Shown: positions 42,463-54,156 of the stretch, in pieces | How the letters are laid out: each line of letters starts with the position of its first letter | Position numbering within the stretch: position 1 is the first letter of the stretch | Source of the DNA: Paenibacillus urinalis | GTDB taxonomy: Bacteria > Bacillota > Bacilli > Paenibacillales > Paenibacillaceae | Length of the DNA stretch: 64,000 nucleotides | NCBI RefSeq assembly: GCF_028747985.1 | Contig: NZ_CP118108.1 | Coordinates: 5,120,001 to 5,184,000 of the forward strand | Direction of reading: 5' to 3' | Notes under the pieces: generated by a model | Told to the model about the DNA's origin: nothing | The model's input: only the letters and a program-made list of their open reading frames with translations | Database searches by the model: none | Program-made: the position numbers and the translations under genes

Positions 42463-42627
42463 TCAATTTGTTGATTGACTTCGTTCCTTTTCCTTGCGAA
42501 TTTTCTCATCTCGTTCCATTGCTTCTTGTACAGCATCGGCGACAACGTCCCTCTTCGGAAGCTTTCCATCAATTTTAATCAAGTATCCAATGATAATAAT
42601 CTGAAGCAATATGATAACAGCTAACAT
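42463..42627 (-). CDS. 54-residue membrane-anchored protein
   Basis: ATG 42627 with GAGGAG upstream, TGA at 42463-42465. One N-terminal membrane helix (MLAVIILLQIIIIGYLIK) and a charged tail (VQEAMERDEKIRKEKERSQS). Codon use and a clear ribosome-binding site support a real small gene. Function unknown. Confidence 0.6.
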   Translation of the reverse strand: MLAVIILLQIIIIGYLIKIDGKLPKRDVVADAVQEAMERDEKIRKEKERSQSTN

Positions 42628-42709
42628 AATTATGCTCTCCTCACTTTAACAGTGAATGAAACACCTTTGTCATTTTACTGAACCAGATCATTCGGAACCT
42701 GCAGTGCCA

Positions 42710-44786
<2,077 letters not shown>

Positions 44787-44828
44787 ATGCCCTCCCCCTT
44801 AATAAAGGTATTTGTTGGCATATACGCA

Positions 44829-44842
44829 TGAAGCGCTTTCAA
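44829..44842 (-). promoter_or_regulatory. possible catabolite-response element before glpP
   Basis: On the glpP strand TTGAAAGCGCTTCA resembles a CcpA cre site with one base missing from the right half. The ~300 bp from here to 45119 otherwise holds the divergent nagP-type promoter. Confidence 0.45.
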
Positions 44843-44970
44843 AGAAAACGGGCGCAAAGCCTTGATTTTAGTGATCTTTTTCATAGTTAATCTATCCGGT
44901 TGAAGTGAAGAAGTCAATACAGGGCACCTGCAAGATGCAAAAGTCCTATTCCATCTTCCACAAATATCGT

Positions 44971-45020
44971 TATAATAGCAAGTGTCGCAAAAATATTTTT
45001 CTATTTTTTAACCGTTTTCA
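44971..45020 (+). promoter_or_regulatory. promoter and candidate cre site for the PTS gene
   Basis: -10 TATAAT (44971-44976) with a weak TTCCAT at -35. Downstream, TTTAACCGTTTTCA (45007-45020) matches the cre pattern at 13 of 14 positions and would act as a roadblock. Confidence 0.5.
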
Positions 45021-45119
45021 CGAAAACTATTTTCATCTATTAAGGATTCTGCATAGCTCTCTAATAAGAAAGCTCAATCAAATGATGCGAAATCCTCATC
45101 GAAAAGGAGTGCAGTAAGC

Positions 45120-46595
45120 ATGTTAAAAGGTCTTCAAAAGCTCGGCAAGTCACTGATGCTTCCGGTCGCTACTTTGCCTGCAGCGGGTATTCTCCAAGCT
45201 TTTGCTTTAATAGACTACCAACAGGATATTCCGCTCGGAGCTGTAGGCGGTTTCATCAACCAGTTCATCACCCCCTTTCTGAATGCGGGTGCTGGAACGA
45301 TTTTCGGCAATCTTCCGATTATTTTCGCCGTCGGTGTTGCCATTGGTCTCGCAGGGGATGCCGTTGCGGCGTTGTCTGCCGTCATCTCTTATCTCATTCT
45401 GGTGAAGGTTCTGGAGCAGGTTCCGCTGGTGTTCGGATATATCCCGGACGATGTTGTGCTCAACACCGGGGTGCTCGGCGGATTTATGACCGGTTTGCTG
45501 GCTGCTTATTTATACAAACGGTTCCATACGCTCAAGCTTCCGGAATGGCTTGGCTTCTTCTCAGGTAAACGGTTCGTACCGATTATTACCTCAGTTGCTA
45601 CCATCGTCTTTGCCACATTGCTCGGGATGATATGGAGTCCGATTCAGGATGCCATCGCTGCATTTGGTAATTGGGTCGTGAGTCTTGAAGGCATCGGTGC
45701 ATTTATCTTTGGTACGGCCAACCGGCTGCTTGTTCCTATTGGGCTTCACCACGTTCTAAATTCCATTGCCTGGTTCCAGATTGGGGAATTCACGAATGCA
45801 GCTGGAGAGGTTGTGAATGGTGACCTGACGCGTTACTTTGCAGGGGACAAAACTGCAGGGATGTTCATGTCCGGATTCTTCCCGATCATGATGTTCGCTA
45901 TGCCGGCAGCAGCGCTCGCGCTCATTCATACCGCAAAGCCGTCCAAGCGAAAAATGGTTGGCTCCATCTTTATCGGTTCGGCCATTGCTTCCTTCCTGAC
46001 AGGGATTACAGAGCCGCTGGAGTTCTCATTCATGTTCCTGGCGCCTGTACTGTACGTCATCCATGCCGTTCTGACCGGTTTATCCGGATTCATTATGTAT
46101 ATGCTTGACGTCAAGCTGGGCTTCGCGTTCTCCGCAGGCTTGATCGACTACCTGCTCAATATGAAGCTCGCAACGAATCCACTGCTGCTCATTCCGGTGG
46201 GCCTTGCATTTGGAGTTGTGTATTACTTCCTGTTCCGCTTCGTCATCGTCAAATTCAATCTGAAAACCCCAGGTCGTGAAGATGATGATGAGCTTGTAGA
46301 AGGAACAGGAACGGGAGATGCCTCAGATAAACCAGCAGTAGCTCCGGCCTCTGCAGCAGGAGATACAAAGGCAGATCAAGTGCTTCATCAGCTCGGCGGC
46401 GCTGATAACATTGAGAGCATAGATGCCTGCATTACAAGGCTGCGGCTTGTCGTTCGCGATGAGAAGGTTGTAAATGACGCCGGGCTCAAGAAGCTGGGTG
46501 CAGCAGGAATTATGCGTCTGGGCAACGGTGCCGTTCAGGTTATCTTCGGAACCCAATCCGAAGCGCTCAAGGACGAGATCAAGAAGAAAATGTAA
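45120..46595 (+). CDS. nagP: PTS EIICB, N-acetylglucosamine/glucose type
   Basis: 491 residues. Ten or so hydrophobic segments of the glucose-superfamily EIIC ([53 protein letters not shown]), a Gly/Ala/Ser linker, then EIIB with the phosphorylated Cys in [13 protein letters not shown]. No EIIA, as in NagP, which borrows it. Imports and phosphorylates GlcNAc (glucose is an alternative). AAAAGGAG upstream. Strong terminator follows. Confidence 0.88.
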   Translation: MLKGLQKLGKSLMLPVATLPAAGILQAFALIDYQQDIPLGAVGGFINQFITPFLNAGAGTIFGNLPIIFAVGVAIGLAGDAVAALSAVISYLILVKVLEQVPLVFGYIPDDVVLNTGVLGGFMTGLLAAYLYKRFHTLKLPEWLGFFSGKRFVPIITSVATIVFATLLGMIWSPIQDAIAAFGNWVVSLEGIGAFIFGTANRLLVPIGLHHVLNSIAWFQIGEFTNAAGEVVNGDLTRYFAGDKTAGMFMSGFFPIMMFAMPAAALALIHTAKPSKRKMVGSIFIGSAIASFLTGITEPLEFSFMFLAPVLYVIHAVLTGLSGFIMYMLDVKLGFAFSAGLIDYLLNMKLATNPLLLIPVGLAFGVVYYFLFRFVIVKFNLKTPGREDDDELVEGTGTGDASDKPAVAPASAAGDTKADQVLHQLGGADNIESIDACITRLRLVVRDEKVVNDAGLKKLGAAGIMRLGNGAVQVIFGTQSEALKDEIKKKM

Positions 46596-46609
46596 AGCCG
46601 TAATATAAC

Positions 46610-46641
46610 AAAACCTGCTGAAAATTTTCAGCAGGTTTTTT
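46610..46641 (+). terminator. intrinsic terminator after the PTS gene
   Basis: AAACCTGCTGAAAA / TTTTCAGCAGGTTT (46610-46638) followed by TTT. Confidence 0.93.
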
Positions 46642-46663
46642 CATTCGGAATTCTATCGGATAA

Positions 46664-47422
46664 TTAGGATAGCCGCACATCTTGAACCCATTCTGCATGC
46701 TCCTCCAGATGCCCTGAACGACTGACCTTTGTCTTCAAGTACTTATCGTTATAGGCAGAGCGGTCTCCCCAGAGCGGAACTCTGCCGCTTACCGACATTC
46801 CCGCCTTCTGCAGAGATGCCAGCTTGCGCGGATTATTCGTAATCAGACGTACCGGCTCTTCTCTCAGCGCTCTCAGTACACGAATGGTCTCACTGTAATC
46901 CCGCTGATCATCGGCAAAGCCAAGTGCCAGATTGGCATCTACTGTGTCATAGCCCTCTTCCTGAAGGAGATAAGCCATCGTCTTGCTGAACAAGCCAATA
47001 CCGCGGCCTTCATGATTGGCCAGATAGAAGACTGCGCCTGCACCGTGAGCAGCGATCATCTTCATTGACTCATGCAGCTGATAGCCGCAGTCACAGCGCT
47101 TGCTTCCAAAGATATCTCCCGTATGACAAATGCTGTGCATCCGTATCATCGCATCCGGATGGTGTTCAAAATCCCCATACACCAGCACGCTCGATTGCTG
47201 CTGATCAGCAAGCTGCGCATTGGCAAGGGAAGCGATGAGCTCCTGCTCATCCATCTGCTTCTCTGAGGTGATCCAGCTGTACCACTTAAACACTAAGGTG
47301 TTATCCTCCATGTTTACCGGAAGCTGAACAGGACCGACCAGATAGATGTGCTTCTCGCCGTCACCGCCGCCGATCGTCTTGATTTTATTTTTCAATATTT
47401 GGATCGTATCGTTCGTGATCAT
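46664..47422 (-). CDS. ribA: GTP cyclohydrolase II-like (RibA)
   Basis: 252 residues. Zinc site CHTGDIFGSKRCDCGYQL, catalytic region YLANHEGRGIGLFSK, and LITNNPRKLASLQ are RibA signatures. Makes the first dedicated riboflavin precursor from GTP. It stands outside a rib operon with its own strong promoter and a palindrome over the start site, so it may serve a stress or secondary role. GGGGGAG upstream of ATG 47422. Confidence 0.88.
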   Translation of the reverse strand: MITNDTIQILKNKIKTIGGGDGEKHIYLVGPVQLPVNMEDNTLVFKWYSWITSEKQMDEQELIASLANAQLADQQQSSVLVYGDFEHHPDAMIRMHSICHTGDIFGSKRCDCGYQLHESMKMIAAHGAGAVFYLANHEGRGIGLFSKTMAYLLQEEGYDTVDANLALGFADDQRDYSETIRVLRALREEPVRLITNNPRKLASLQKAGMSVSGRVPLWGDRSAYNDKYLKTKVSRSGHLEEHAEWVQDVRLS

Positions 47423-47517
47423 TTATGCTCCCCCTACTCAGGTCTTCCTTGTACGCTAATAGAACCATGTATTTATCGTATTAATCGCCACAGGGTATGT
47501 GCCATATTTTCTTATAG

Positions 47518-47563
47518 TTACTTTACGTAAGTAAGTATAAAATAGATTACTCATTACTGTCAA
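47518..47563 (-). promoter_or_regulatory. promoter and palindromic operator of the ribA-like gene
   Basis: -35 TTGACA (47563-47558), 18 bases, -10 TATACT (47539-47534). Right after it lies the imperfect palindrome TTACTTTACGTAAGTAA (47518-47534), placed over the expected start, suggesting repressor control. The rest of 47564-47777 is AT-rich and should hold the promoter of the next plus-strand gene; none is certain. Confidence 0.7.
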
Positions 47564-47777
47564 CATAAAACAAAGTAAACAACTATGAATAATAATTATT
47601 TTATAAATGATTAAAATGGTAGATAGAAAATTGATTCAGCCACGAACAATTCGGGGATTTTATGGTATTATGTAACAAACATCATAGATTCTACAGAAAA
47701 AAACCTCATATCTTTCTTCTTGTCTCATATCCATAGTTATGCGAGTAACAAACGAAGACTACCAAGGGGGAAAACCT

Positions 47778-49037
47778 ATGAAACGGACGTCCTTGATTAT
47801 TGTCAGTCTCATTGTTGTGCTTGTCATGAGCGGTTGCAGCTTTGGTGCATCTAAGGATTCTTCTGCATCTGACAAAAAGATAACGCTTACATTATGGTAT
47901 TGGAATCGAAGTATTGATGATGGACTTCTCGCCAAAGCAAAAGAACAATTTCCCCACATTAACCTGGTCACTCAAAAAATCGGCGGTGATTTCAAATCGA
48001 AGCTGAAAACGACGCTTGCCGCCAAATCCGGAGAGCCCGACATCGTTGCCCTGAACGACTGGGTCATGGAGCTCTTTCCGAGTGAGGACCGATTCTACGA
48101 TTTATATGAGCTCGGAGCTGCCGAGGTCGAAGATCTCTATCTTGACTGGAAGTGGCAGCAAGGAGTAACACCAAACGGTAAAATGATCGCGTTTCCAATG
48201 GATACCGGTCCGACCGCACTCTTCTATCGACAAGATCTATTCGAGCAGGCCGGACTGCCAACCGATCCGGATGAGGTCAGCCAGGCCCTCTCAACCTGGG
48301 AAGATTATATGGATGCCGGCCTGAAGGTCAAGGAGACCTTTGATGGCAAGGTATTTATGACCGACAATATTGACAACGTTTACAATCAGATCATTTCACA
48401 AAGTGAGCAGAAATATTTTACAGAGGATGGACAATACATCGGTGATCAGAACGAGGTGATCAAGTACGCATGGGATACAGCGGTTGCGTTCTCGAATAAC
48501 GGCCTCATTGCAAATGCTGAGCACTGGACACCGGAATGGAATGCGGGAATCAACAAAGGAACGATTGCTTCCTATGTCGGTGCCGTGTGGATGAAGCAGC
48601 CACTGCTTGAAGCGGCTCCAGACAGCGTAGGAAAATGGCGGGTAGCAAGGGCACCGGGCGGAGATGGGAATGTCGGCGGTTCCTTCCTGGCGATCCCTAA
48701 ATCCAGTGAGCACCCTCAGGAAGCCTTCGAGGTCATCCAATGGCTGCAAAACCCAGAGAACCAAGAGACAGCCCTATCGAACCTCAATCTCTTCCCGTCT
48801 ACACCGGGTGTATTTGACAGCGATACGGTTCAGAAGGAAGAAGAATTTTTTGGCGGTCAGGTGACCGGAGAAGTATTCGCTGCCTCAGCGAACAATGTCA
48901 AAGTCTCCTTCTTCGGCGAGCGCTACCCTGCGGTTCATGGCATCATGACCCGCTGGCTGAAGAACATCTCCAATCTGAATCAGGAAACGGCCTTTGATGA
49001 AGCGCTGCAAAGGGTCGAGCGGGAATTGAAGCGATAG
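47778..49037 (+). CDS. sugar ABC transporter substrate-binding lipoprotein
   Basis: 419 residues from ATG 47778 (AAGGGGGAA upstream). Lipobox VLVMSGCSFG. Extracellular solute-binding family 1: ITLTLWYWNRSIDDG, PDIVALNDWVMELFPSEDRF, PMDTGPTALFYRQDLFEQAG. Heads a three-gene importer operon with two permeases and no ATPase, which would be supplied by a shared MsmX-type ATPase. Sugar unknown. Confidence 0.92.
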   Translation: MKRTSLIIVSLIVVLVMSGCSFGASKDSSASDKKITLTLWYWNRSIDDGLLAKAKEQFPHINLVTQKIGGDFKSKLKTTLAAKSGEPDIVALNDWVMELFPSEDRFYDLYELGAAEVEDLYLDWKWQQGVTPNGKMIAFPMDTGPTALFYRQDLFEQAGLPTDPDEVSQALSTWEDYMDAGLKVKETFDGKVFMTDNIDNVYNQIISQSEQKYFTEDGQYIGDQNEVIKYAWDTAVAFSNNGLIANAEHWTPEWNAGINKGTIASYVGAVWMKQPLLEAAPDSVGKWRVARAPGGDGNVGGSFLAIPKSSEHPQEAFEVIQWLQNPENQETALSNLNLFPSTPGVFDSDTVQKEEEFFGGQVTGEVFAASANNVKVSFFGERYPAVHGIMTRWLKNISNLNQETAFDEALQRVERELKR

Positions 49038-49082
49038 GAACTACCTGCACGTATTCCTCACTCACAAAAGGAGGCTACCGAT

Positions 49083-50024
49083 ATGCAATCTCTGGAACCG
49101 AAAACAGGCTCATCCTATGTGCCTGCAGCCAAGAAAGAATCGCTATGGTCTGAAATTTGGAAGAATCGAGCCGTGTACACAGCCATTTCTCCTTTTTATA
49201 TTGTGTTCGCCATCTTCGGTCTGTTCCCGATTGGATTCTCTCTGTATCTAGCCTTCCAGAAATGGGACGGCATCGGTGAAATGACGTATAACGGATTGAA
49301 CAATTTCAGCTACCTGGTGACGGATCCGGAATTTTGGCAAGCGGTTGGGAACACTCTCATAATCTGGATCTATTCCACTTTCCCAATGCTGTTCATCGCC
49401 CTTGTCATTGCGTTTCTGCTTCACGCTCCATTTGTCAAATTCAAGACCTTCTTCCGGGTCGGCTTCTTCCTTCCCAATGTCACGTCCATTGTTGCCGTCT
49501 CTATTATCTTCGCCGCCCTGTTCTCGAACAATTACGGCATATTCAACTACATTCTTAATCTCTTCGGTATTCCCATGGTGCAGTGGCTGGATACCGGCTG
49601 GGGCATCAAGACGGCCATTGCCTCGATGGTCATCTGGCGCTGGGCAGGCTACAATGCCGTCATCTATCTGGCGGGCCTTCAGGCCATTCCGCAGACGCTG
49701 TACGAAGCGGCTAAGATTGACGGTGCAACCGGCATCCAGTCCTTCTTCCGTATCACGATACCCCTGCTCCGTCCTGTAATCCTGTTTACGGTCATTACCT
49801 CCACGATCGGCGGCATGCAGCTGTTCACCGAGCCGCAAATCCTGCTTGGCAATGATGGCGGGGTCGGCGGAGCAGGAATGACGATTGTCCTGTATCTGTA
49901 CCGTGAATCCTTCATTAACAACTATTTTGGATATGGTGCAGCTGTCGGCTGGGGAATGTTCATCCTCATCGCACTGTTCTCGATCATTAACTGGAAGCTC
50001 GTTCAAGGCAAATCATCCAATTAG
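49083..50024 (+). CDS. sugar ABC transporter permease, MalF type
   Basis: 313 residues, six hydrophobic segments, EAA loop YEAAKIDGATGIQSFFRITI followed by PLLRPVILF. AAAGGAGG upstream. Confidence 0.93.
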   Translation: MQSLEPKTGSSYVPAAKKESLWSEIWKNRAVYTAISPFYIVFAIFGLFPIGFSLYLAFQKWDGIGEMTYNGLNNFSYLVTDPEFWQAVGNTLIIWIYSTFPMLFIALVIAFLLHAPFVKFKTFFRVGFFLPNVTSIVAVSIIFAALFSNNYGIFNYILNLFGIPMVQWLDTGWGIKTAIASMVIWRWAGYNAVIYLAGLQAIPQTLYEAAKIDGATGIQSFFRITIPLLRPVILFTVITSTIGGMQLFTEPQILLGNDGGVGGAGMTIVLYLYRESFINNYFGYGAAVGWGMFILIALFSIINWKLVQGKSSN

Positions 50025-50039
50025 AAGGAGTGAGGCTTC

Positions 50040-50867
50040 ATGATACAGGCAAGACTCAAATCTATCGGTCTATACGTCGGCTTAGCCATTGGTCTCGTTA
50101 TCTCGATGTTTCCCTTCTACTGGCTGATTGTCATGTCAACGAGAACGACGGCAGATATCTATTCCTTCCCTCCGAAGCTGTGGTTTGGGGGAGAGTTCTG
50201 GAACAATCTCACGAGGGTCATGGAACAGATTGATTTTGTCGGAGCCTTTCTTAACACCTTGTTTGTCTCAGCTGTTGTTACCATTCTGGTATTGTTCTTC
50301 GATTCGCTCGCCGGCTTTGCCTTTGCCAAATTTGAATTCCCGGGCAAAAAGTGGCTGTTCGTTCTGCTGCTTGCCACGATGATGGTACCAACCCAGCTCT
50401 CGCTCGTACCGTCCTTCGTTATTATGGCTGAGCTCGGCTGGGTCGGCTCTTACAAAGCACTCATTATTCCCGGCATGGTCAATGCCTTCGGGATCTTCTG
50501 GATTCGGCAATATGCAGAGGGCTCGATCCCGAAGGAGCTGCTGGATGCAGGACGGATGGATGGCGCAGGCTTCTTCCGACTATACTTTAATGTGGCTCTG
50601 CCGATTCTGCGTCCTGCGTTTGCCTTTCTCGGTGCCTTCACTTTCATCGGCGTATGGAACGACTATCTCTGGCCGCTCATTGTACTGACGGACGAGAGCA
50701 GATATACGCTTCAGATTGCCTTGTCGCAGCTAAATGGACTGTACAATACAGATTACGCCATGATTATCGCCGGAACATTGCTGGCTATTATTCCACTCAT
50801 CATTCTGTTCCTATTTATCAGCAAGCAGTTCATTTCAGACATTGCAGCAGGGGCAATCAAGGACTAA
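50040..50867 (+). CDS. sugar ABC transporter permease, MalG type
   Basis: 275 residues. ELLDAGRMDGAGFFRLYFNV is the EAA loop, WNDYLWPLIVL the conserved C-terminal segment. GAAGGAGTGAGG upstream. Last gene before the terminator. Confidence 0.93.
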   Translation: MIQARLKSIGLYVGLAIGLVISMFPFYWLIVMSTRTTADIYSFPPKLWFGGEFWNNLTRVMEQIDFVGAFLNTLFVSAVVTILVLFFDSLAGFAFAKFEFPGKKWLFVLLLATMMVPTQLSLVPSFVIMAELGWVGSYKALIIPGMVNAFGIFWIRQYAEGSIPKELLDAGRMDGAGFFRLYFNVALPILRPAFAFLGAFTFIGVWNDYLWPLIVLTDESRYTLQIALSQLNGLYNTDYAMIIAGTLLAIIPLIILFLFISKQFISDIAAGAIKD

Positions 50868-50915
50868 TCTGAGCTGCAGCTGCAGCTTCATAAAATGGAA
50901 TTAGGCAAAAATCAA

Positions 50916-50961
50916 AATAAGCGTTCCCACGTCATTAGTGCTACAGTGGGGACGCTTATTT
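50916..50961. terminator. bidirectional terminator
   Basis: AATAAGCGTTCCCAC (from 50917) pairs with GTGGGGACGCTTATT (to 50960), with a T-run on each side. Between the convergent permease and FAD oxidoreductase genes. Confidence 0.85.
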
Positions 50962-50982
50962 AAATTGTCTATTCGTACAAAC

Positions 50983-52569
50983 TTAGTACATCGTATCATA
51001 CACTTCATCAGGCCAATGCAGCTCAACACCTTGCTCCGTAAGGAGAAGCTGATACTGCTCCAGATGCTCGCTTGAATCATACACATGAGCAGGATGGATG
51101 CCCTGTTTCAGGCAATAAGCGGCCAGATAGCCGGCTGCCTCGCCAATGTTCCATTCGGTTGGATGCAGACGGTAGCAGCCATTCGCAATCTGCGTCATCC
51201 CGATATTTTTGCAGGCAGGAAGCAGGTTCTTCATCCGAATCGGAATAAGTGAGCCAAGCGGGATCTCATAAGGATAATTAGGTATGTAAAAGGATCTCAG
51301 CGATTTGGTTGTCGGATGCAGATCCAGATGGTAGCTGCCGACGCCAACGCTGTCTCTGTATCGTTTGATACCTTGATCACCGCGCAGCGCCTTGCTGACA
51401 TCATGCTCGGTAACCGTGTAGCGTGCCTTGATTCTTCGTGACTCTCTAATATATGCCGTTTTGGCCAGACCATCGGTTGTGCCCAGAATATCCCCTCTCA
51501 GCCGAACTCCGGGATAACCTGCACCTCCATCGAGTCGCGGCGCTTCGGTCTGCAGCCAGTAGACGAGCGAGCGTGTCAGATCCCGTGCCTGTTCCTCATG
51601 CTCCCGCTGTTTCTGAGCTCCAACACCAATGATTGGTGCCAAGTAGTAATCGTTCTGCGCCCAGTTGAGCAGCGTCACTTCTCCTGTCGGCAACACTTCC
51701 CGCCATATGGATGGGTCTACAATTCGGCGGTACGTCCATAACGGTGTAATTCCTTGATCATTGGGAAACATCGTAAATTGTTTCTGCTTCGTTGTGTCAT
51801 TCGCATCTCCTGCGTACCAGCTGAACAGAGGCATCCGATCCGGCAGCGGCGTATAAGTCTTCCAGAAATCATAGGATGCGGGACGTTCAATCGTAAAATC
51901 ACTGCCCTCCACGTATTCCAGCGCTGCGACATGCGTAATGGACTGGATATCACAGGGGTCAGCCTTGAATAAAGCATGCGGCTCGCCCGTGTCCTCACCG
52001 GATTCCGCACCTACCACAAACTCTGCGCCCACGATCGGCAGCAAATCCCCGTTATCGGTACCATCCAGAAAGTATTCACCTGTTAGCACGAGTTCCTCGC
52101 CAGTGTACACCTGTCTTACATTGACGCTCTGTACGTGGTCACCCTTACAATCGGCTCCAGTCGGCACCGTATGATAGAGGATACGAATTTGTCCTGAGTT
52201 GATATAGGCCGCCATCATGTCTTCCAGTACTCTTAACGCAATCTTCGGCTCATGAGCAATCCGGCTCACCCAACCGTTGCCCGGGTTGAGTATAGGATCG
52301 TTCATCGCCTCATCGTTAAGAGGATAATTCCGTCTGTAATACTCTCTTACCCGGTCCCGAAACTCGCGGTAGCTCGCTGTACAGCCGAAGGATTCAATCC
52401 ATCGGTGCTCATCCGGCGGAACGGCCTGTGAAGTGAGCTGCCCCCCGATCCAATCTGTTTCCTCCGTCAAAATCACGTTCAGACCTGCTCTTGCTGCCGC
52501 TCTTGCCGCTATCGTTCCTCCGAGACTTGCCCCAACTACAATGACATCTGCATGTAAAACTAACGTCAT
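50983..52569 (-). CDS. FAD-dependent oxidoreductase
   Basis: 528 residues. N-terminal FAD motif VIVVGASLGGTIAARAAARA and VILTEETDWIGGQLTSQAVP are typical of the FAD_oxidored family found in glycan-degradation operons. LDGTDNGDLLPIVGAEFVVG follows. Last gene of the amino-sugar-type operon. Substrate unknown. GAGGAG upstream of ATG 52569. Confidence 0.85.
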   Translation of the reverse strand: MTLVLHADVIVVGASLGGTIAARAAARAGLNVILTEETDWIGGQLTSQAVPPDEHRWIESFGCTASYREFRDRVREYYRRNYPLNDEAMNDPILNPGNGWVSRIAHEPKIALRVLEDMMAAYINSGQIRILYHTVPTGADCKGDHVQSVNVRQVYTGEELVLTGEYFLDGTDNGDLLPIVGAEFVVGAESGEDTGEPHALFKADPCDIQSITHVAALEYVEGSDFTIERPASYDFWKTYTPLPDRMPLFSWYAGDANDTTKQKQFTMFPNDQGITPLWTYRRIVDPSIWREVLPTGEVTLLNWAQNDYYLAPIIGVGAQKQREHEEQARDLTRSLVYWLQTEAPRLDGGAGYPGVRLRGDILGTTDGLAKTAYIRESRRIKARYTVTEHDVSKALRGDQGIKRYRDSVGVGSYHLDLHPTTKSLRSFYIPNYPYEIPLGSLIPIRMKNLLPACKNIGMTQIANGCYRLHPTEWNIGEAAGYLAAYCLKQGIHPAHVYDSSEHLEQYQLLLTEQGVELHWPDEVYDTMY

Positions 52570-52604
52570 TTCCTGGTCTCCTCTCCTCTAAGGCCCTGCC
52601 TGTA

Positions 52605-53429
52605 TCAATAGCTTCGATCAATAACGGACCTTGCTGTCTTTTCCTTCATCTTCTTCGTTTCTACTATGTTTGTTCTTGCCAGACCTTCGCAGATGAGATC
52701 TATTATGAACAGCTGTGATATTTTAGCCCCAATAGATCCCCCTTCGAGCGGCATCTCCTTGCCCGCTGTCAGCAGCACGAGGTCCGCTATGGATGTAATC
52801 GGTGACTTGGCATAGTTGGTAATGGCAATGACCTTCGCCCCGCTCTGCTTCGCCTTGAGCAGCATATCGTTGGTATCCAGGGTACTGCCAGATACACTAA
52901 TTCCGAAGGCAACATCACCTTCCCGCATACTGACCGCCATCATCGCCTGAATGTGACTGTCTGCCACCGCCTCGGATCGTCTGCCGATTCGCAGTAGTCT
53001 GTTCTTGGCATCCAGTGCTGTAATACCAGAGGCTCCTACGCCGAAGAACTGCACATTGCCGGCCTGATCGATCCATTCGATCGCCTGCTCCAGCTTGCTC
53101 CTGTTCAAGAGACTCATGCTTGAATGCAGAATGTCGATATTGTTCTCGTAGACCATACGGACAAAATCCTTGCTGTCCTCATCCTGCTCTCCCGGCTTTT
53201 TCGCCCCAGCGTTCTGAGCCAGCGACAGCTTGAAATCCTGATAGCCCTTGAATCCAATCTTCCGGCAAAAGCGCATGACCGTTGTCTCCCCCACCCCGGC
53301 AAAATCGGCCAGTTCCGTGACAGAGTAATACATGAGATCATCCGCATTCTGCAGTACGCATTCTGCTACTTTTTGTTCTGACTTGGTCAGCGAAGGATAG
53401 TAGGTATTAATGCGATCTTTCATTTCCAT
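52605..53429 (-). CDS. RpiR/MurR-family regulator
   Basis: 274 residues. N-terminal HTH (YYPSLTKSEQKVAECVLQ, DFAGVGETTVMRFCRKIGFK) and a SIS sugar-phosphate domain (VQFFGVGASGITALDAKNRL, AFGISVSGSTLDTNDMLLKA). Senses a sugar phosphate, likely the product handled by NanE. Overlaps nanE by 23 bases. Confidence 0.92.
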   Translation of the reverse strand: MEMKDRINTYYPSLTKSEQKVAECVLQNADDLMYYSVTELADFAGVGETTVMRFCRKIGFKGYQDFKLSLAQNAGAKKPGEQDEDSKDFVRMVYENNIDILHSSMSLLNRSKLEQAIEWIDQAGNVQFFGVGASGITALDAKNRLLRIGRRSEAVADSHIQAMMAVSMREGDVAFGISVSGSTLDTNDMLLKAKQSGAKVIAITNYAKSPITSIADLVLLTAGKEMPLEGGSIGAKISQLFIIDLICEGLARTNIVETKKMKEKTARSVIDRSY

Positions 53430-54126
53430 GGATTGAAATCACTGCCTTCCGTGCGGCTTCCGCAAACCGCTTCGTTATTAATTGAGGACGGGAAATAGCG
53501 GAACCAACCACGACGGCATAGGCACCGAGTCGAAGCACCTCCTCCACTTGAGCCGGCTCACTGATCCTCCCTTCCGCGATTACCGGAATGGCAAGCCGCT
53601 CCGCAGTCTCCTTGACCAATTCAAGATGTGGACCTGCAAGGTTCGGTGAGTAGGACGTATAGCCTGACAAGGTGGTTGACACACAGCTGACACCGAGGGA
53701 CGCGGCATACAGCCCTTCTGCTAAGGTAGAGATATCGGCCATCACCGGCATATTTCGTGACTTCATATATTCCACCATCGTCTCCAGCGTAACCTGACCC
53801 GGCCGCTTTCTTCGCGTAGCATCCAGAGCGATCATATCCGCTCCCGCCTCAATAAGTTCATCGACTTCTTTCGTCGTGGGCGTAATATATACCTCCGAAT
53901 CCGGATAATCTCTTTTGACGATTCCAATGACAGGAAGACCCACTGCCAGCTTGATCGCTCTCACATCTTCAGCGCTGTTCGCGCGAATCGCGATCGCCCC
54001 GCCTTCTTCCGCCGCCTTGGCCATCTTCGCCATCGTCTCCGAACCATGAAGCGGTTCACCCGGTAAAGCTTGGCATGATGCAATCAGTCCATATCGTATT
54101 TGCTCCAATACGGGATTCACTAGCAT
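53407..54126 (-). CDS. nanE: N-acylglucosamine-6-phosphate 2-epimerase
   Basis: 239 residues. SCQALPGEPLHGSETMAKMA, GAIAIRANSAEDVRAIK, VIGIVKRDYPDSEVYITPT, DMIALDATRRKRP and IAEGRISEPAQVEEVL define NanE, converting ManNAc-6-phosphate to GlcNAc-6-phosphate. It ties this operon to amino sugars, and possibly to the GlcNAc PTS at 45120. Confidence 0.95.
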   Translation of the reverse strand: MLVNPVLEQIRYGLIASCQALPGEPLHGSETMAKMAKAAEEGGAIAIRANSAEDVRAIKLAVGLPVIGIVKRDYPDSEVYITPTTKEVDELIEAGADMIALDATRRKRPGQVTLETMVEYMKSRNMPVMADISTLAEGLYAASLGVSCVSTTLSGYTSYSPNLAGPHLELVKETAERLAIPVIAEGRISEPAQVEEVLRLGAYAVVVGSAISRPQLITKRFAEAARKAVISIHGNERSH

Positions 54127-54156
54127 ACACCCTCTTCCTGGTTACTCCTGCCTGAT

